Source of the DNA: CAVPEV01 sp963703555
GTDB taxonomy: Bacteria > Actinomycetota > Actinomycetes > Actinomycetales > Cellulomonadaceae
Assembly: GCA_963703555.1 (NCBI GenBank)
Contig: CAVPEV010000027.1
Span: 1-15,542 of the forward strand
Direction: 5' to 3'
DNA: 15,542 nt
Both the position numbers and the translations under genes were made by a program. This document shows, piece after piece, positions 5,793-12,847 of the stretch. Positions within the stretch are counted from its first letter, which is position 1. Each line of letters begins with the position of its first letter. The notes beneath the pieces are model-generated. The model ran no database searches, was not told the DNA's origin, and saw nothing but the letters and a program-made list of their open reading frames with translations.

Positions 5793-6248
5793 GTGAGCGA
5801 TCGGCAGCGGCGCGGGCACGTGCCGGCGGTGGGCCGGGTGCGCCGTCGGGACCGACGCGGCCGGGGGCTGCGCGGACCGTTGTTCCCCTCCTCGCTGCCG
5901 GCCTACCGGACCCGGGCCGAACGGTTCGACGACATCGTGCTCGATGCCGTCGAGCGGCTGGAGCACCGCTGGGGACGCCAGCTGGAGGGCACCGAGTTCG
6001 CTGTGGAGGAGGTTCCGCCGGCCGACCCGGCACCGTGGGAGGTCGGCGGCGTGCCGCTCGGCCGGTACTTCCCAGCCGACGTGGGCCTGCCCGCGCGGAT
6101 CGTCGTGTACCGCCGCCCGGTGGAGACCCGGGCCCTGGACGACGACGACCTGGAGGACCTCGTCCGCGAGGTCGTCGTGGAGCAGGTCGCCCACCTGCTC
6201 GGCCGGGCACCCGACGAGGTCGACCCGGAGTACGGGGACGGTGACTGA
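5793..6248 (+). CDS. Zincin-like (metallopeptidase family) protein without HExxH
   Basis: This 151-residue protein belongs to the small predicted metallopeptidase family found next to DUF3499 and whiB2 (mycobacterial Rv3259 position). The first about 30 residues are Arg-rich and basic. The domain begins at RGPLFPSSLPAYRTRAERFDDIV (28-50) and continues through VEEVPP and ARIVVYRRPVE (101-111). At the place where active members have HExxH the helix reads VVVEQVAHLLG (127-137). The first His is Glu, the catalytic Glu is Gln and only H134 remains, so peptidase activity is unlikely. I recall actinobacterial members at this locus often lacking the motif. The end is acidic. The GTG start follows a -10 box directly. 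The next gene on the same strand begins 39 bases later. Confidence 0.8.
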   Translation: MSDRQRRGHVPAVGRVRRRDRRGRGLRGPLFPSSLPAYRTRAERFDDIVLDAVERLEHRWGRQLEGTEFAVEEVPPADPAPWEVGGVPLGRYFPADVGLPARIVVYRRPVETRALDDDDLEDLVREVVVEQVAHLLGRAPDEVDPEYGDGD

Positions 6249-6273
6249 CCGGCACGCCCGCATCCGGGCCCGC

Positions 6274-6279
6274 TACGGT
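6274..6279 (+). promoter_or_regulatory. -10 box of the WbbL-type gene (leaderless)
   Basis: TACGGT is followed by 8 bases (GGCGCCCG) and the ATG at 6288. No Shine-Dalgarno precedes this ATG, in keeping with leaderless translation. Confidence 0.45.
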
Positions 6280-6287
6280 GGCGCCCG

Positions 6288-7148
6288 ATGAGCACCGAGC
6301 CGAGCCGCGCCGTCCGCGCCGTCTGCGTCGTCTACCACCCCGGCCCCGAGCTGGCCGACTTCGCCACCAGCCTGCACCGGGCGACCAGCGCGGACGTCGA
6401 GCTGGTCGTCGTCGACAACGGGATCGAGCACGACGTCGCTGCGCAGGTCGCCCAGGACCACGGCGCCAGCCTGCGCGTCGCGGGGTCCAACCTCGGCTAC
6501 GGCGCCGGGGCGAACCTCGGTGCCGCCGGCGCAGACCAGCCGTGGCTGCTGATCGCCAACCCGGACGTCCGGTGGCACCCGGGCGCCCTGGACACGCTGA
6601 TCGACGCGGCCGACCGGCACCCCCGGGCCGGCGCGCTGGGTCCGGCCCTGCTCAACGAGGACGGCACGGTGTACCCCTCGGCCCGCGAGCTGCCCTCACT
6701 CACCCAGGGCGCCGGCCACGCCGTGCTGGGCCGGGTCTGGCCCGCCAACCCGTGGACCCGCGCCTACCAGCGCAGCCAGGAGCTGGCCGGCGAGGAACGC
6801 GTGGCCGGCTGGCTGTCCGGTGCCTGTCTGCTGCTGCGCCGGGAGGCGTTCGAGGCGGTCGGCGGGTTCGACCCGGCCTACTTCATGTTCTTCGAGGACC
6901 TCGACCTGGGCGAGCGGCTCGCCCGGGCCGGCTGGACCAGCGTCTACGTGCCGTCCGCCCGGGTGGTGCACCTGGGTGGCACGTCGTGGCGGGAGCGACC
7001 GGCCCGGATGATCTCCGCCCACCACGCCAGCGCCGCCCGCTACCTGCAACGCCGCTACCACCGCTGGTACCAGGCGCCGCTGCGGCTGGCGCTGCGCACC
7101 GGCCTGCACCTGCGCGAGCACGCCGAGCTGCGCACCGCCACCCGCTGA
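6288..7148 (+). CDS. wbbL: Rhamnosyltransferase, WbbL type (GT2 fold)
   Basis: This 286-residue GT-A glycosyltransferase closely follows the actinobacterial WbbL pattern. WbbL adds L-rhamnose from dTDP-rhamnose to N-acetylglucosamine on polyprenyl diphosphate, making the linker on which cell-wall polysaccharide is built at the inner face of the membrane. Visible motifs are VVVDNG (40-45), GSNLGYGAGAN (66-76), IANPDVRWHPGAL (89-101), DGTVYPSAR (125-133), GHAVLGRVWPANPW (143-156), WLSGACLLLRR (175-185), and the metal/base region FFEDLDLGERL (201-211). VPSARVVHLGG (221-231) closes the domain. There are no membrane helices. No rml genes lie in the window, so substrate supply must be encoded elsewhere. 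Its position between the zincin-like protein and the DUF5719/GT operon matches the envelope theme. The rhamnose specificity is by family resemblance. Confidence 0.82.
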   Translation: MSTEPSRAVRAVCVVYHPGPELADFATSLHRATSADVELVVVDNGIEHDVAAQVAQDHGASLRVAGSNLGYGAGANLGAAGADQPWLLIANPDVRWHPGALDTLIDAADRHPRAGALGPALLNEDGTVYPSARELPSLTQGAGHAVLGRVWPANPWTRAYQRSQELAGEERVAGWLSGACLLLRREAFEAVGGFDPAYFMFFEDLDLGERLARAGWTSVYVPSARVVHLGGTSWRERPARMISAHHASAARYLQRRYHRWYQAPLRLALRTGLHLREHAELRTATR

Positions 7149-7166
7149 CCCGGCGCGGCAGCCCCG

Positions 7167-7239
7167 ACCCGGTCCCCCGGGGCGCACCCGGTCCCCCGGC
7201 GATCTCGGCCCGGTCAGCCCAGCCCCACCCGGTCCCCGG
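7167..7239. repeat. Three near-identical 13-14-bp repeats between convergent genes
   Basis: ACCCGGTCCCCCGG occurs at 7167-7180 and 7186-7199, and a copy lacking one C at 7227-7239 encodes the last residues of the DUF5719 protein. A small stem CCGGG/CCCGG (7177-7181 with 7187-7191) can form between the first two. The 65-bp gap holds no U-tract terminator. It may act as a weak bidirectional end or may simply be slippage. Confidence 0.5.
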
Positions 7240-8770
7240 TACGCACCGGCACGGCGCCGACGCGCTCGGCCGGTGGCGTCGGCGCGAGCACCGACACCCC
7301 CGTCCCGTCGGCCAGCTCGGCCTCCAGCAGGACCGCCCAGACGACTCCTCCGCCGGCCTCGACCTGCACCCCGACCACGCCCGCACCGAGGTCGTCCACC
7401 GCCAACGTGGCGGTGGCACCCCGGCCGACGACGACGCGCCGGGCGGAGGTCAGGCCGCCGTCGGCGCGCACCCCGCGCACCGTGGCGGTGCGGGGCGGCC
7501 CGTCCGTGCCGGCCCCGGTGGCATCCGCCCCGGTCAGCACCACCGTGGCGGGCAGCCCGGCCGGCACGGCGGCCACCCCGTCGACCGCGGCTGCAGACGC
7601 CGCCCAGGCGCGGTCCACCGGCGCGACCCGGTCCAGCTCCCCAGGCGTGCCCGCCCGCGCGATGACCCCCGCCGCCACGACGGCGGCGTCGGCGTCCACC
7701 ACGGCGGTGTACGCGCCGGCCGGCAGGCCGCCCAGCGGCACGTCGACCACCTGCCCGGCGGTCAGCTGCGCCTCCTCGGCGCCGGGCAGGTCCACCGGGC
7801 CGTGCGGGCCCAGCAGGGTCAGCCGAGCCGTGGTGGCCTGCGCGGGCGCCAGCAGGCGCAGCGCCGCCGCATCGGGAGCGTCCACAGCGGTGTCGGGGAC
7901 GACGATCCCCGGCACGAACTGCCGGGTGGCCGGGGCCGTCCCCGGGACGACGAGGCTCGTCCCCTGCGCGGTGAACCCGGACAACCGGGAGTCCTGGACG
8001 GTGGCCGCCACCGAGCCGCCCGTGCTGGTCACGTGCACGACGAGCCGGCGCTGCTCGGCGGCCACACCCGGTAGGGCCAGCACCTGCCGGCCACCGGGGG
8101 CGACGAGCAGTCGACCGCCCGCGGACAGGTCGACCGCCCCCGTCGGGCCGAACACCGCGACGCTGACGTCGGCCACCGTCGCGCCGGGGTTGACCAGCAC
8201 GAGGTCGGCGGAGCTGGACACCTCGGTACTGCCGCCGACGAGCCACAGGTCGTTGCCCGCCGCCTGGCAGGCTGCGGCGGCCAGCCCGCGCAGGTCCCCA
8301 CGGGTCACGACGATCGACGTCGCCCCGGCCACCCACGGCGGCTGGTCGGCGACCGGGTCGGCGGCCAGCAGCGTCGGCGTGGTCGGCGCGGCTGTCCCGG
8401 CCAGCGTGACTGCCGCCCCGCCGCCTCCCGCCGCCCAGCCGGCGGCGGCCTGGCCGGCACCCAGTGCGGTGAGCGAGCCCGCGCCCAGCCCCGGCCCGCC
8501 GGCGGCGACGGCGACCGCGTCCACCCGGGTCACCGGCGGTACCGGGACCGGGTCGAACGCCCGGTCGCCGGTGCCCGCGCCCGCGGGCAGCTCGAGCGGG
8601 CCCGGGCACACCAGCGTGGTCCGAGCGGCCGGGACGTCGACCGGCACGGCCGGCACGGGCTGCTGCAGTGCCTGCGGCAGCCCGGCAGCCCCGACGACGA
8701 CCCCGGCGGCCAGCCCGAGCACACCGAGCCCGGAGCCGAACCGCACGGCCCGCGACCCCCGGCCGGTCAT
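7214..8770 (-). CDS. DUF5719 family exported or membrane-anchored protein
   Basis: This is a 518-residue Ala/Val/Gly-rich protein. A single N-terminal hydrophobic helix follows a basic stretch (RGSRAVRFGSGLGVLGLAAGVVVGAAG, roughly 4-30), so it is either secreted or anchored with the rest outside the cell. The body is predicted beta-rich with repeated blocks resembling immunoglobulin-like sandwich modules, e.g. SADLVLVNPGATVADVSVAVFGPTG and the later VGLPAGAYTAVVDADAAVVAAGVI-type stretch. Cysteines are few. The family usually sits directly after a large GT2/membrane protein in actinobacteria, as here, and has no established function that I know. ATG at 8770 overlaps the preceding stop (ATGA), indicating translational coupling and a possible protein pair in one envelope complex. 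Confidence 0.78.
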   Translation of the reverse strand: MTGRGSRAVRFGSGLGVLGLAAGVVVGAAGLPQALQQPVPAVPVDVPAARTTLVCPGPLELPAGAGTGDRAFDPVPVPPVTRVDAVAVAAGGPGLGAGSLTALGAGQAAAGWAAGGGGAAVTLAGTAAPTTPTLLAADPVADQPPWVAGATSIVVTRGDLRGLAAAACQAAGNDLWLVGGSTEVSSSADLVLVNPGATVADVSVAVFGPTGAVDLSAGGRLLVAPGGRQVLALPGVAAEQRRLVVHVTSTGGSVAATVQDSRLSGFTAQGTSLVVPGTAPATRQFVPGIVVPDTAVDAPDAAALRLLAPAQATTARLTLLGPHGPVDLPGAEEAQLTAGQVVDVPLGGLPAGAYTAVVDADAAVVAAGVIARAGTPGELDRVAPVDRAWAASAAAVDGVAAVPAGLPATVVLTGADATGAGTDGPPRTATVRGVRADGGLTSARRVVVGRGATATLAVDDLGAGVVGVQVEAGGGVVWAVLLEAELADGTGVSVLAPTPPAERVGAVPVRTGDRVGLG

Positions 8771-11700
8771 CGCCGACCCGCCCACCGCCGGCGCACCGGC
8801 AGGGCCAGCAGCGCGGTGAGCGCGAGCACGGCCGCCTGGACCACGAGCCAGGCCCGGGTCCCGCCGTCCTGATACCGGACGACCAGCTCACCGCCCTGCG
8901 CACCCACCGCGAAGGCCTGCCGCCAGCCGACGGTCGTCGGCTGCACCGGGGCGCCGTCGAGCGTCGCCCGCCAGCCCGGGTCGGCGCGCCCGGCGATCAC
9001 GACCAACCGTCCCGGGTCCCCGGCGGGGATCGCGGTGCGCACGCCGCGCCCGTCGGCCGGCAGGGCCGTGGCCTCACCCGTGCCGGCCACCAGCCGCGCC
9101 CAGGACGTCACCAGCTCCGAGCCGTCCGCGGGCTGCACCCGCCAGATGGTCCCCGAGGAGTTCTCGGCGATCCGCTGCACCCCGGCGGTGGCGTCGAGCC
9201 GGGCGGCCAGCCGGGCCCGCGCCGCCTGCGCGTCCCCACCGGCCGCGGGCGGCACGAGCACGTCCGCGACACCCAGCGCCGCGAGCGCCGGCGCCTGGTC
9301 GCTGCCGGCGGCCGCCGCCAGCCGGGCGACGACCCCGCGCACCTCCCGCTCGGCCGCGTCGGGCCGGGCCACCGCCGGGCTGACCAGGTCACCCGTGACG
9401 TCCCGGGTCGTCACGGCCGCGGCGGAGTCGACCGCCAGCGGGCCGTCGCCCCGGAGCAGCTGGTAGGTGACGGTGCCGTCGGGAGCCTGCTCGACGGCAA
9501 GCACCCGCCCGCAGGCAGCCTGCGCCTCCTGACCGACGGCAGGGACCACCGGTCGGTCGAGCGCGGCCAGGGCGGACGCGTCGCCGCCCGGCCGCGCCGT
9601 CCAGGACCAGGCCGCCAGTGTGGCCAGCGGGACGGCGAGGGCCAGCACGGCGACGAGCCCCGAGCCGAGCTGCCGCCAGCCGAACGTCGACCGCCCCAGC
9701 CGCGCCTGCAGCCCGTCGACGCCGAGCAACCCCGCCATGAGCAGCCCGGCCAGGCCCAGCGACGTCCCCGGTCCCGGCCACCCGCGGACCACCAGCCCGT
9801 CGGCGACGCCGACACCGGCACGCCCTGCCGCCACGGCCGTCGCCACCCCGGCCGCGGCCACCACCCAGCCGGCCCGCACCCCCCGCGCCACCGGCGCCCC
9901 GCGCAGCAGCGCGAGTACGGCGAGCACGGCCACCACCGCGCCGACAGCCCACGGCCAGCCCTGCGTCAGCGCGTCCGACCAGGACCCCGACAGCGCCGTG
10001 ACCCCACCCACGCCGCCCCCGGCCGACGCACCGGTCACCGGCACGCCGAGCAGCTGCTGCCACGCCGGCGCCGCGGTCGAGGCCACCGGCGCACCCGGGT
10101 CCGCCACCAGCAGCCGCAGCCCCTCCCGGCCGCGGGAGGCCGCCTCGACCAGGCCCGGCCCGGCGACGACGAGCGCCGGGATCCCGGCCAGCAGCACGCG
10201 GGCACGCCCGCGCGGCACCACGCCGGCGATCACGAGCAGGCTCACCAGCACGCCGACCAGGAGGGACGGCGCCCCGGCGACGACGACGGCCAGCGCGAGC
10301 GCCGCGCCGGCCGCCGCGGCCACCGACCCTGCAGCACCGTCCACCGACCCCGCGGCACCGTCCACCGACCCCGCGGCACCGTCCACCGCCGGCCGGCCCG
10401 GCCCGGCCGCCCCGTCGGCGTCCTCCCCCGGCGCCCGCGCCACTCCCCGCGCGACCCGGTCGACCCGGTGCACGCCCACAGCCCGTGCCAGCCCCAGCGC
10501 CGCCCACGGCAGCATGACGTGGGCCAGCACGGCGCCGAGCCGCCCGTCGCCGACGGCCAGCAGCAGCGCCGGCGCGGCGGCCCAGACCAGACCCGCCCAC
10601 AACCGCGACGTGACCGACCGGGTCGCCGCACCGGCGGCGAACCACGCCGACAGCCCGGCGAGCAGCATCCCGGCGAGCAGCAGGACCTGCGCCGCCAGGT
10701 CCGGGCGCCCGCCCAGCACGGTGGCGACCGGGAGCAGCGCGCCGAGCAGGGGATCCGCCGGGCCGGGCGAGCCGACACCTCCGGCGACCCAGCCGGTGGT
10801 CGCTGCCTGCCACAGCCCGCCCAGGTCCTCGCCCACCACCAGCAGCGCCCCGCCGACGAGCCGGGCCCCGCCGGCCAGGCGGACCACCGTGCTGCCGAAC
10901 GCCACCACCGAGCCGGCGAGGAGCACGACGGCCAGCGCCACCAGGCCCGCCCTGCGGCGGCCGGCGAGCTCGGCCAGCTCGTGCAGCTCCAGCTCGCTAG
11001 GGGCCCGCACGACGCGCCGCGCCTCGGCCCGGGCGAGCCGCGCGTCCCGGTTCTGCGACCACACGTCCCGCCAGCGGGCCTGCAGCGGACGCAGGGCACG
11101 GCGGGGCAGCCGCCGGGTGGCGCGGGCCCGGCCCCGTGCCCGGGCCACCGCGACCGGCCGGGCCAGCACGGCCAGCGGCGCGGCGAGCTCGGCCCCCACC
11201 AGCCCGGTCTCCTTCGTCGCGACCCGGACGACGGCTCGCACCGGCCCGGCCGCCAGCGCCACCAGCGCCACCAGGGGGACCAGCGGCAGCGGGGCGCCGG
11301 CCAGCCGCAGATGGAGCAGCGCCCGCCGGCGGGCACCGAAGGACCGCCGGGCGTCGGCGGCATCCGGCTCGCCGTCCGCGTCGGCATCCAGCCGGCCTGC
11401 GGCAGCGCTGCCGGGTTCCACCGGGTCGGCAGCGCTGCCGGGTTCCACCGGGTCGGCAGCGCTGCCGGGTTCCACCGGGTCGGCAGCGCTGCCGTCCACG
11501 TCCGGCACGTCGGCGTCGCGATGTCCGTCCGTCCCCCGCAACCCCAGGTAGGAGGCGCGTGCGTGGCGCACCACCGCCGTCGGTACGACGACGACGCGGT
11601 GCCCGGCGAGCCGAGCCCGTCGGGACAGGTCCAGGCCGTCCAGGTACGGGCCCAGTTGCGGGTCCGGACCGCCGAGCACGTCCCAGACGTCGCGGCGGAC

Positions 11701-12300
11701 CAGCGCCCCGGCCAGGCCGACCCCGAGCACGTCCTCCCGGCCGTCGTGCTGGCCCTGGTCCACCTCGCCGTCCTCGACGTCGGTGAACCGCCGGCCCGAC
11801 CGGGTGGTCGTCACGCCCACCTCGAGCAGCCGTTCCGGGTCGGTCCAGGTCCGTTGCTTCACCCCGGCGACGGCGACCGACGGCGCCCGTTCGACGGCGG
11901 CCACCAGCGCGGCCAGTGCCTGGGGCTCGGGGGCGCTGTCGTCGTGCAGCAGCCACAGCCAGTGGCCGCCGTCGTCGGCGACCGCGTGCCGGACCGCCGC
12001 CCCGAACGTCCGGGCTCCGGGTACGGCGACGATGCGCGTGTCCAGGCCCGCAGCGCCCAGCGGGCCGACCGCAGCGCCCAGCCCGGGTGCCTCGGACGCA
12101 CCGGCGCGGCCGGCCCGCTCGCCCGCCGGATGCGTGCCGGCCGCGCCGGACACGTCCACCACGAGGACCCGCCCCGCCGTGCGCGTCTGCTCCCCCACCC
12201 CGCGCAGCGTGCGGGAGAGGAAGGGTGTGACACCGCACGTGACCACCACGGCAGTCACGTCGGCATCGGGCGGAGCGGCCCCGGAGGGCTCAGACCACAC
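8767..12300 (-). CDS. Large GT2 glycosyltransferase fused to a multi-helix membrane region
   Basis: This 1177-residue protein has an N-terminal GT-A domain (about 14-255). It shows TAVVVTCGVTPFLSRTL (16-32), the DxD-like LWLLHDDSAP (115-124), GVGLAGALVRRDVW (193-206) and the acceptor-base region DGLDLSRRARLAGH (221-234). A variable linker follows, with three exact GSAADPVEP repeats (270-300). Then come a long polytopic membrane region (about 325-960, many Leu/Val/Ala helices) and an extracytoplasmic alpha/beta part. Near residues 1106-1146 this reads DPGWRATLDG...GGELVVRYQDGG, a segment typical of YfhO/GT-C-like proteins, before a last helix and a basic tail (RRRWAGRR). It may transfer sugar to a lipid carrier and a second sugar outside the membrane; donor and acceptor are unknown. 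The GTG at 12300 lies inside the end of whiB; GTG at 12258 is an alternative. The downstream gene overlaps by 4 bases. Confidence 0.82.
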   Translation of the reverse strand: MWSEPSGAAPPDADVTAVVVTCGVTPFLSRTLRGVGEQTRTAGRVLVVDVSGAAGTHPAGERAGRAGASEAPGLGAAVGPLGAAGLDTRIVAVPGARTFGAAVRHAVADDGGHWLWLLHDDSAPEPQALAALVAAVERAPSVAVAGVKQRTWTDPERLLEVGVTTTRSGRRFTDVEDGEVDQGQHDGREDVLGVGLAGALVRRDVWDVLGGPDPQLGPYLDGLDLSRRARLAGHRVVVVPTAVVRHARASYLGLRGTDGHRDADVPDVDGSAADPVEPGSAADPVEPGSAADPVEPGSAAAGRLDADADGEPDAADARRSFGARRRALLHLRLAGAPLPLVPLVALVALAAGPVRAVVRVATKETGLVGAELAAPLAVLARPVAVARARGRARATRRLPRRALRPLQARWRDVWSQNRDARLARAEARRVVRAPSELELHELAELAGRRRAGLVALAVVLLAGSVVAFGSTVVRLAGGARLVGGALLVVGEDLGGLWQAATTGWVAGGVGSPGPADPLLGALLPVATVLGGRPDLAAQVLLLAGMLLAGLSAWFAAGAATRSVTSRLWAGLVWAAAPALLLAVGDGRLGAVLAHVMLPWAALGLARAVGVHRVDRVARGVARAPGEDADGAAGPGRPAVDGAAGSVDGAAGSVDGAAGSVAAAAGAALALAVVVAGAPSLLVGVLVSLLVIAGVVPRGRARVLLAGIPALVVAGPGLVEAASRGREGLRLLVADPGAPVASTAAPAWQQLLGVPVTGASAGGGVGGVTALSGSWSDALTQGWPWAVGAVVAVLAVLALLRGAPVARGVRAGWVVAAAGVATAVAAGRAGVGVADGLVVRGWPGPGTSLGLAGLLMAGLLGVDGLQARLGRSTFGWRQLGSGLVAVLALAVPLATLAAWSWTARPGGDASALAALDRPVVPAVGQEAQAACGRVLAVEQAPDGTVTYQLLRGDGPLAVDSAAAVTTRDVTGDLVSPAVARPDAAEREVRGVVARLAAAAGSDQAPALAALGVADVLVPPAAGGDAQAARARLAARLDATAGVQRIAENSSGTIWRVQPADGSELVTSWARLVAGTGEATALPADGRGVRTAIPAGDPGRLVVIAGRADPGWRATLDGAPVQPTTVGWRQAFAVGAQGGELVVRYQDGGTRAWLVVQAAVLALTALLALPVRRRWAGRR
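10325..10387. repeat. Three 21-bp tandem repeats in the glycosyltransferase gene
   Basis: Units at 10325-10345, 10346-10366 and 10367-10387 (GACCCCGCGGCACCGTCCACC; the first differs at two bases) encode VDGAAGS three times on the minus strand, around residues 638-658. The segment lies in a loop between predicted membrane helices. The length is a multiple of 3, so copy-number change keeps the frame. Confidence 0.9.
11401..11493. repeat. 27-bp perfect tandem repeat containing a 12-bp palindrome
   Basis: Three identical 27-bp units (11401-11427, 11428-11454, 11455-11481) are followed by a 12-bp partial unit (11482-11493). Each unit begins with the perfect palindrome GGCAGCGCTGCC, so the palindrome occurs four times at 27-bp spacing. 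On the minus strand the array encodes three GSAADPVEP units plus GSAA, in the linker between the catalytic and membrane regions of the large glycosyltransferase. Exact identity suggests recent slippage or gene conversion. Confidence 0.95.
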
Positions 12301-12622
12301 GACGCCGCAGCTTGCGCCGCTCTCGCTCGGACAACCCGCCCCAGATGCCGAACCGCTCGTCGTGCGCCAACGCGTAGTCCAGGCACTCCGCCCGCACCTC
12401 GCAGGACGTGCACACCCGCTTGGCCTCCCGGGTGGAACCGCCCTTCTCGGGGAAGAACGCCTCCGGGTCGGTCTGGGCGCACAGCGCGCGCTCCTGCCAG
12501 CCCAGCACGCCGTCGTCCTCCGGTGCGCCGAACAGCGGGAGCACGTCCGCCAGGGTCAGGGCGGGCTGCGGGGGGCGCCGGGCGTCGGAGGGGGGCTCCG
12601 CGTCGCCGAGCAGATTCCACAT
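12290..12622 (-). CDS. whiB2: WhiB-family iron-sulfur transcriptional regulator (WhiB2/WhmD type)
   Basis: This 110-residue Wbl protein has the four cluster-binding cysteines C48, C71, C74 and C80 (C-x22-C-x2-C-x5-C), which hold a [4Fe-4S] cluster. The turn GIWGG (92-96) and basic tail ERERRKLRRR (99-108) contact sigma factor and DNA. AFFPEKGGSTREAKRVC (55-71) and AECLDYALAHDERFGIWGG match the WhiB2/WhmD/WhiB branch, which controls septation and development together with sigma-A. The position near manB-like, DUF3499 and LCP genes also matches whiB2 of mycobacteria. The start at 12622 is supported by GGAGG (12633-12629) 6 bases upstream. A long leader (about 95 bases) separates it from a sigma-70-type promoter. 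The stop lies within the start of the large glycosyltransferase gene, so the two are probably co-transcribed. Confidence 0.9.
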   Translation of the reverse strand: MWNLLGDAEPPSDARRPPQPALTLADVLPLFGAPEDDGVLGWQERALCAQTDPEAFFPEKGGSTREAKRVCTSCEVRAECLDYALAHDERFGIWGGLSERERRKLRRRVV

Positions 12623-12623
12623 G

Positions 12624-12633
12624 GGAGGCCTCC
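12624..12633. promoter_or_regulatory. Palindrome covering the whiB ribosome binding site
   Basis: GGAGGCCTCC is a perfect 10-bp palindrome whose minus-strand first half is the Shine-Dalgarno GGAGG. With no loop it is too tight to fold on itself as an RNA hairpin. It may be chance, a protein site, or a dimer-forming element. Confidence 0.3.
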
Positions 12634-12724
12634 GTGCTCGCTAGGTCGGTCGGGTCGGACATCGCCCTGCAGCAGGACGGTCCGCCAAGGACGCCGGACC
12701 CGCTCGCCGCAGAGGCTTCCATGA

Positions 12725-12753
12725 ATTACACGCGTGTCGTTCCACCGAGTCAA
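12725..12753 (-). promoter_or_regulatory. Sigma-70-type promoter of the whiB operon
   Basis: On the minus strand TTGACT (12753-12748) and TGTAAT (12730-12725) are separated by exactly 17 bases. This is the best -35/-10 pair in the window, matching TTGACA/TATAAT at 9 of 12 positions or better. Transcription would start near 12718, giving a leader of about 95 bases before the ATG at 12622. The palindrome ACACGCGTGT (12728-12737) overlaps the -10 and part of the spacer and could be an operator. Confidence 0.7.
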
Positions 12754-12834
12754 GCGTACGTGTGCTAAATGTCCGAGTTTTCTATCCGGTGGCGGCGAGG
12801 GCCCACCCGCCCGGGGTGCCGGGGCCGCGCAGCC

Positions 12835-12840
12835 TAGGGT
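12835..12840 (+). promoter_or_regulatory. -10 box of the TIGR03089 gene (leaderless)
   Basis: TAGGGT is followed by 7 bases (GTGCCGG) and the GTG at 12848. It is the same box and spacing as at 5780-5785, which supports the chosen start. Confidence 0.55.
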
Positions 12841-12847
12841 GTGCCGG

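Noticed and set aside
6696..8903. A 735-codon minus-strand frame covering parts of three genes
   Set aside because: It is Arg/Gly-rich low-complexity and runs across real genes on both strands, as expected of a frame shadow.
11401..11493. CRISPR-like array
   Set aside because: Units are directly adjacent with no unique spacers and lie in frame within a coding gene.
8668..12768. A 1366-codon plus-strand open frame opposite the large glycosyltransferase gene
   Set aside because: The composition is Arg/Pro/His-rich without domains. The minus-strand frame shows clear glycosyltransferase motifs and membrane helices.
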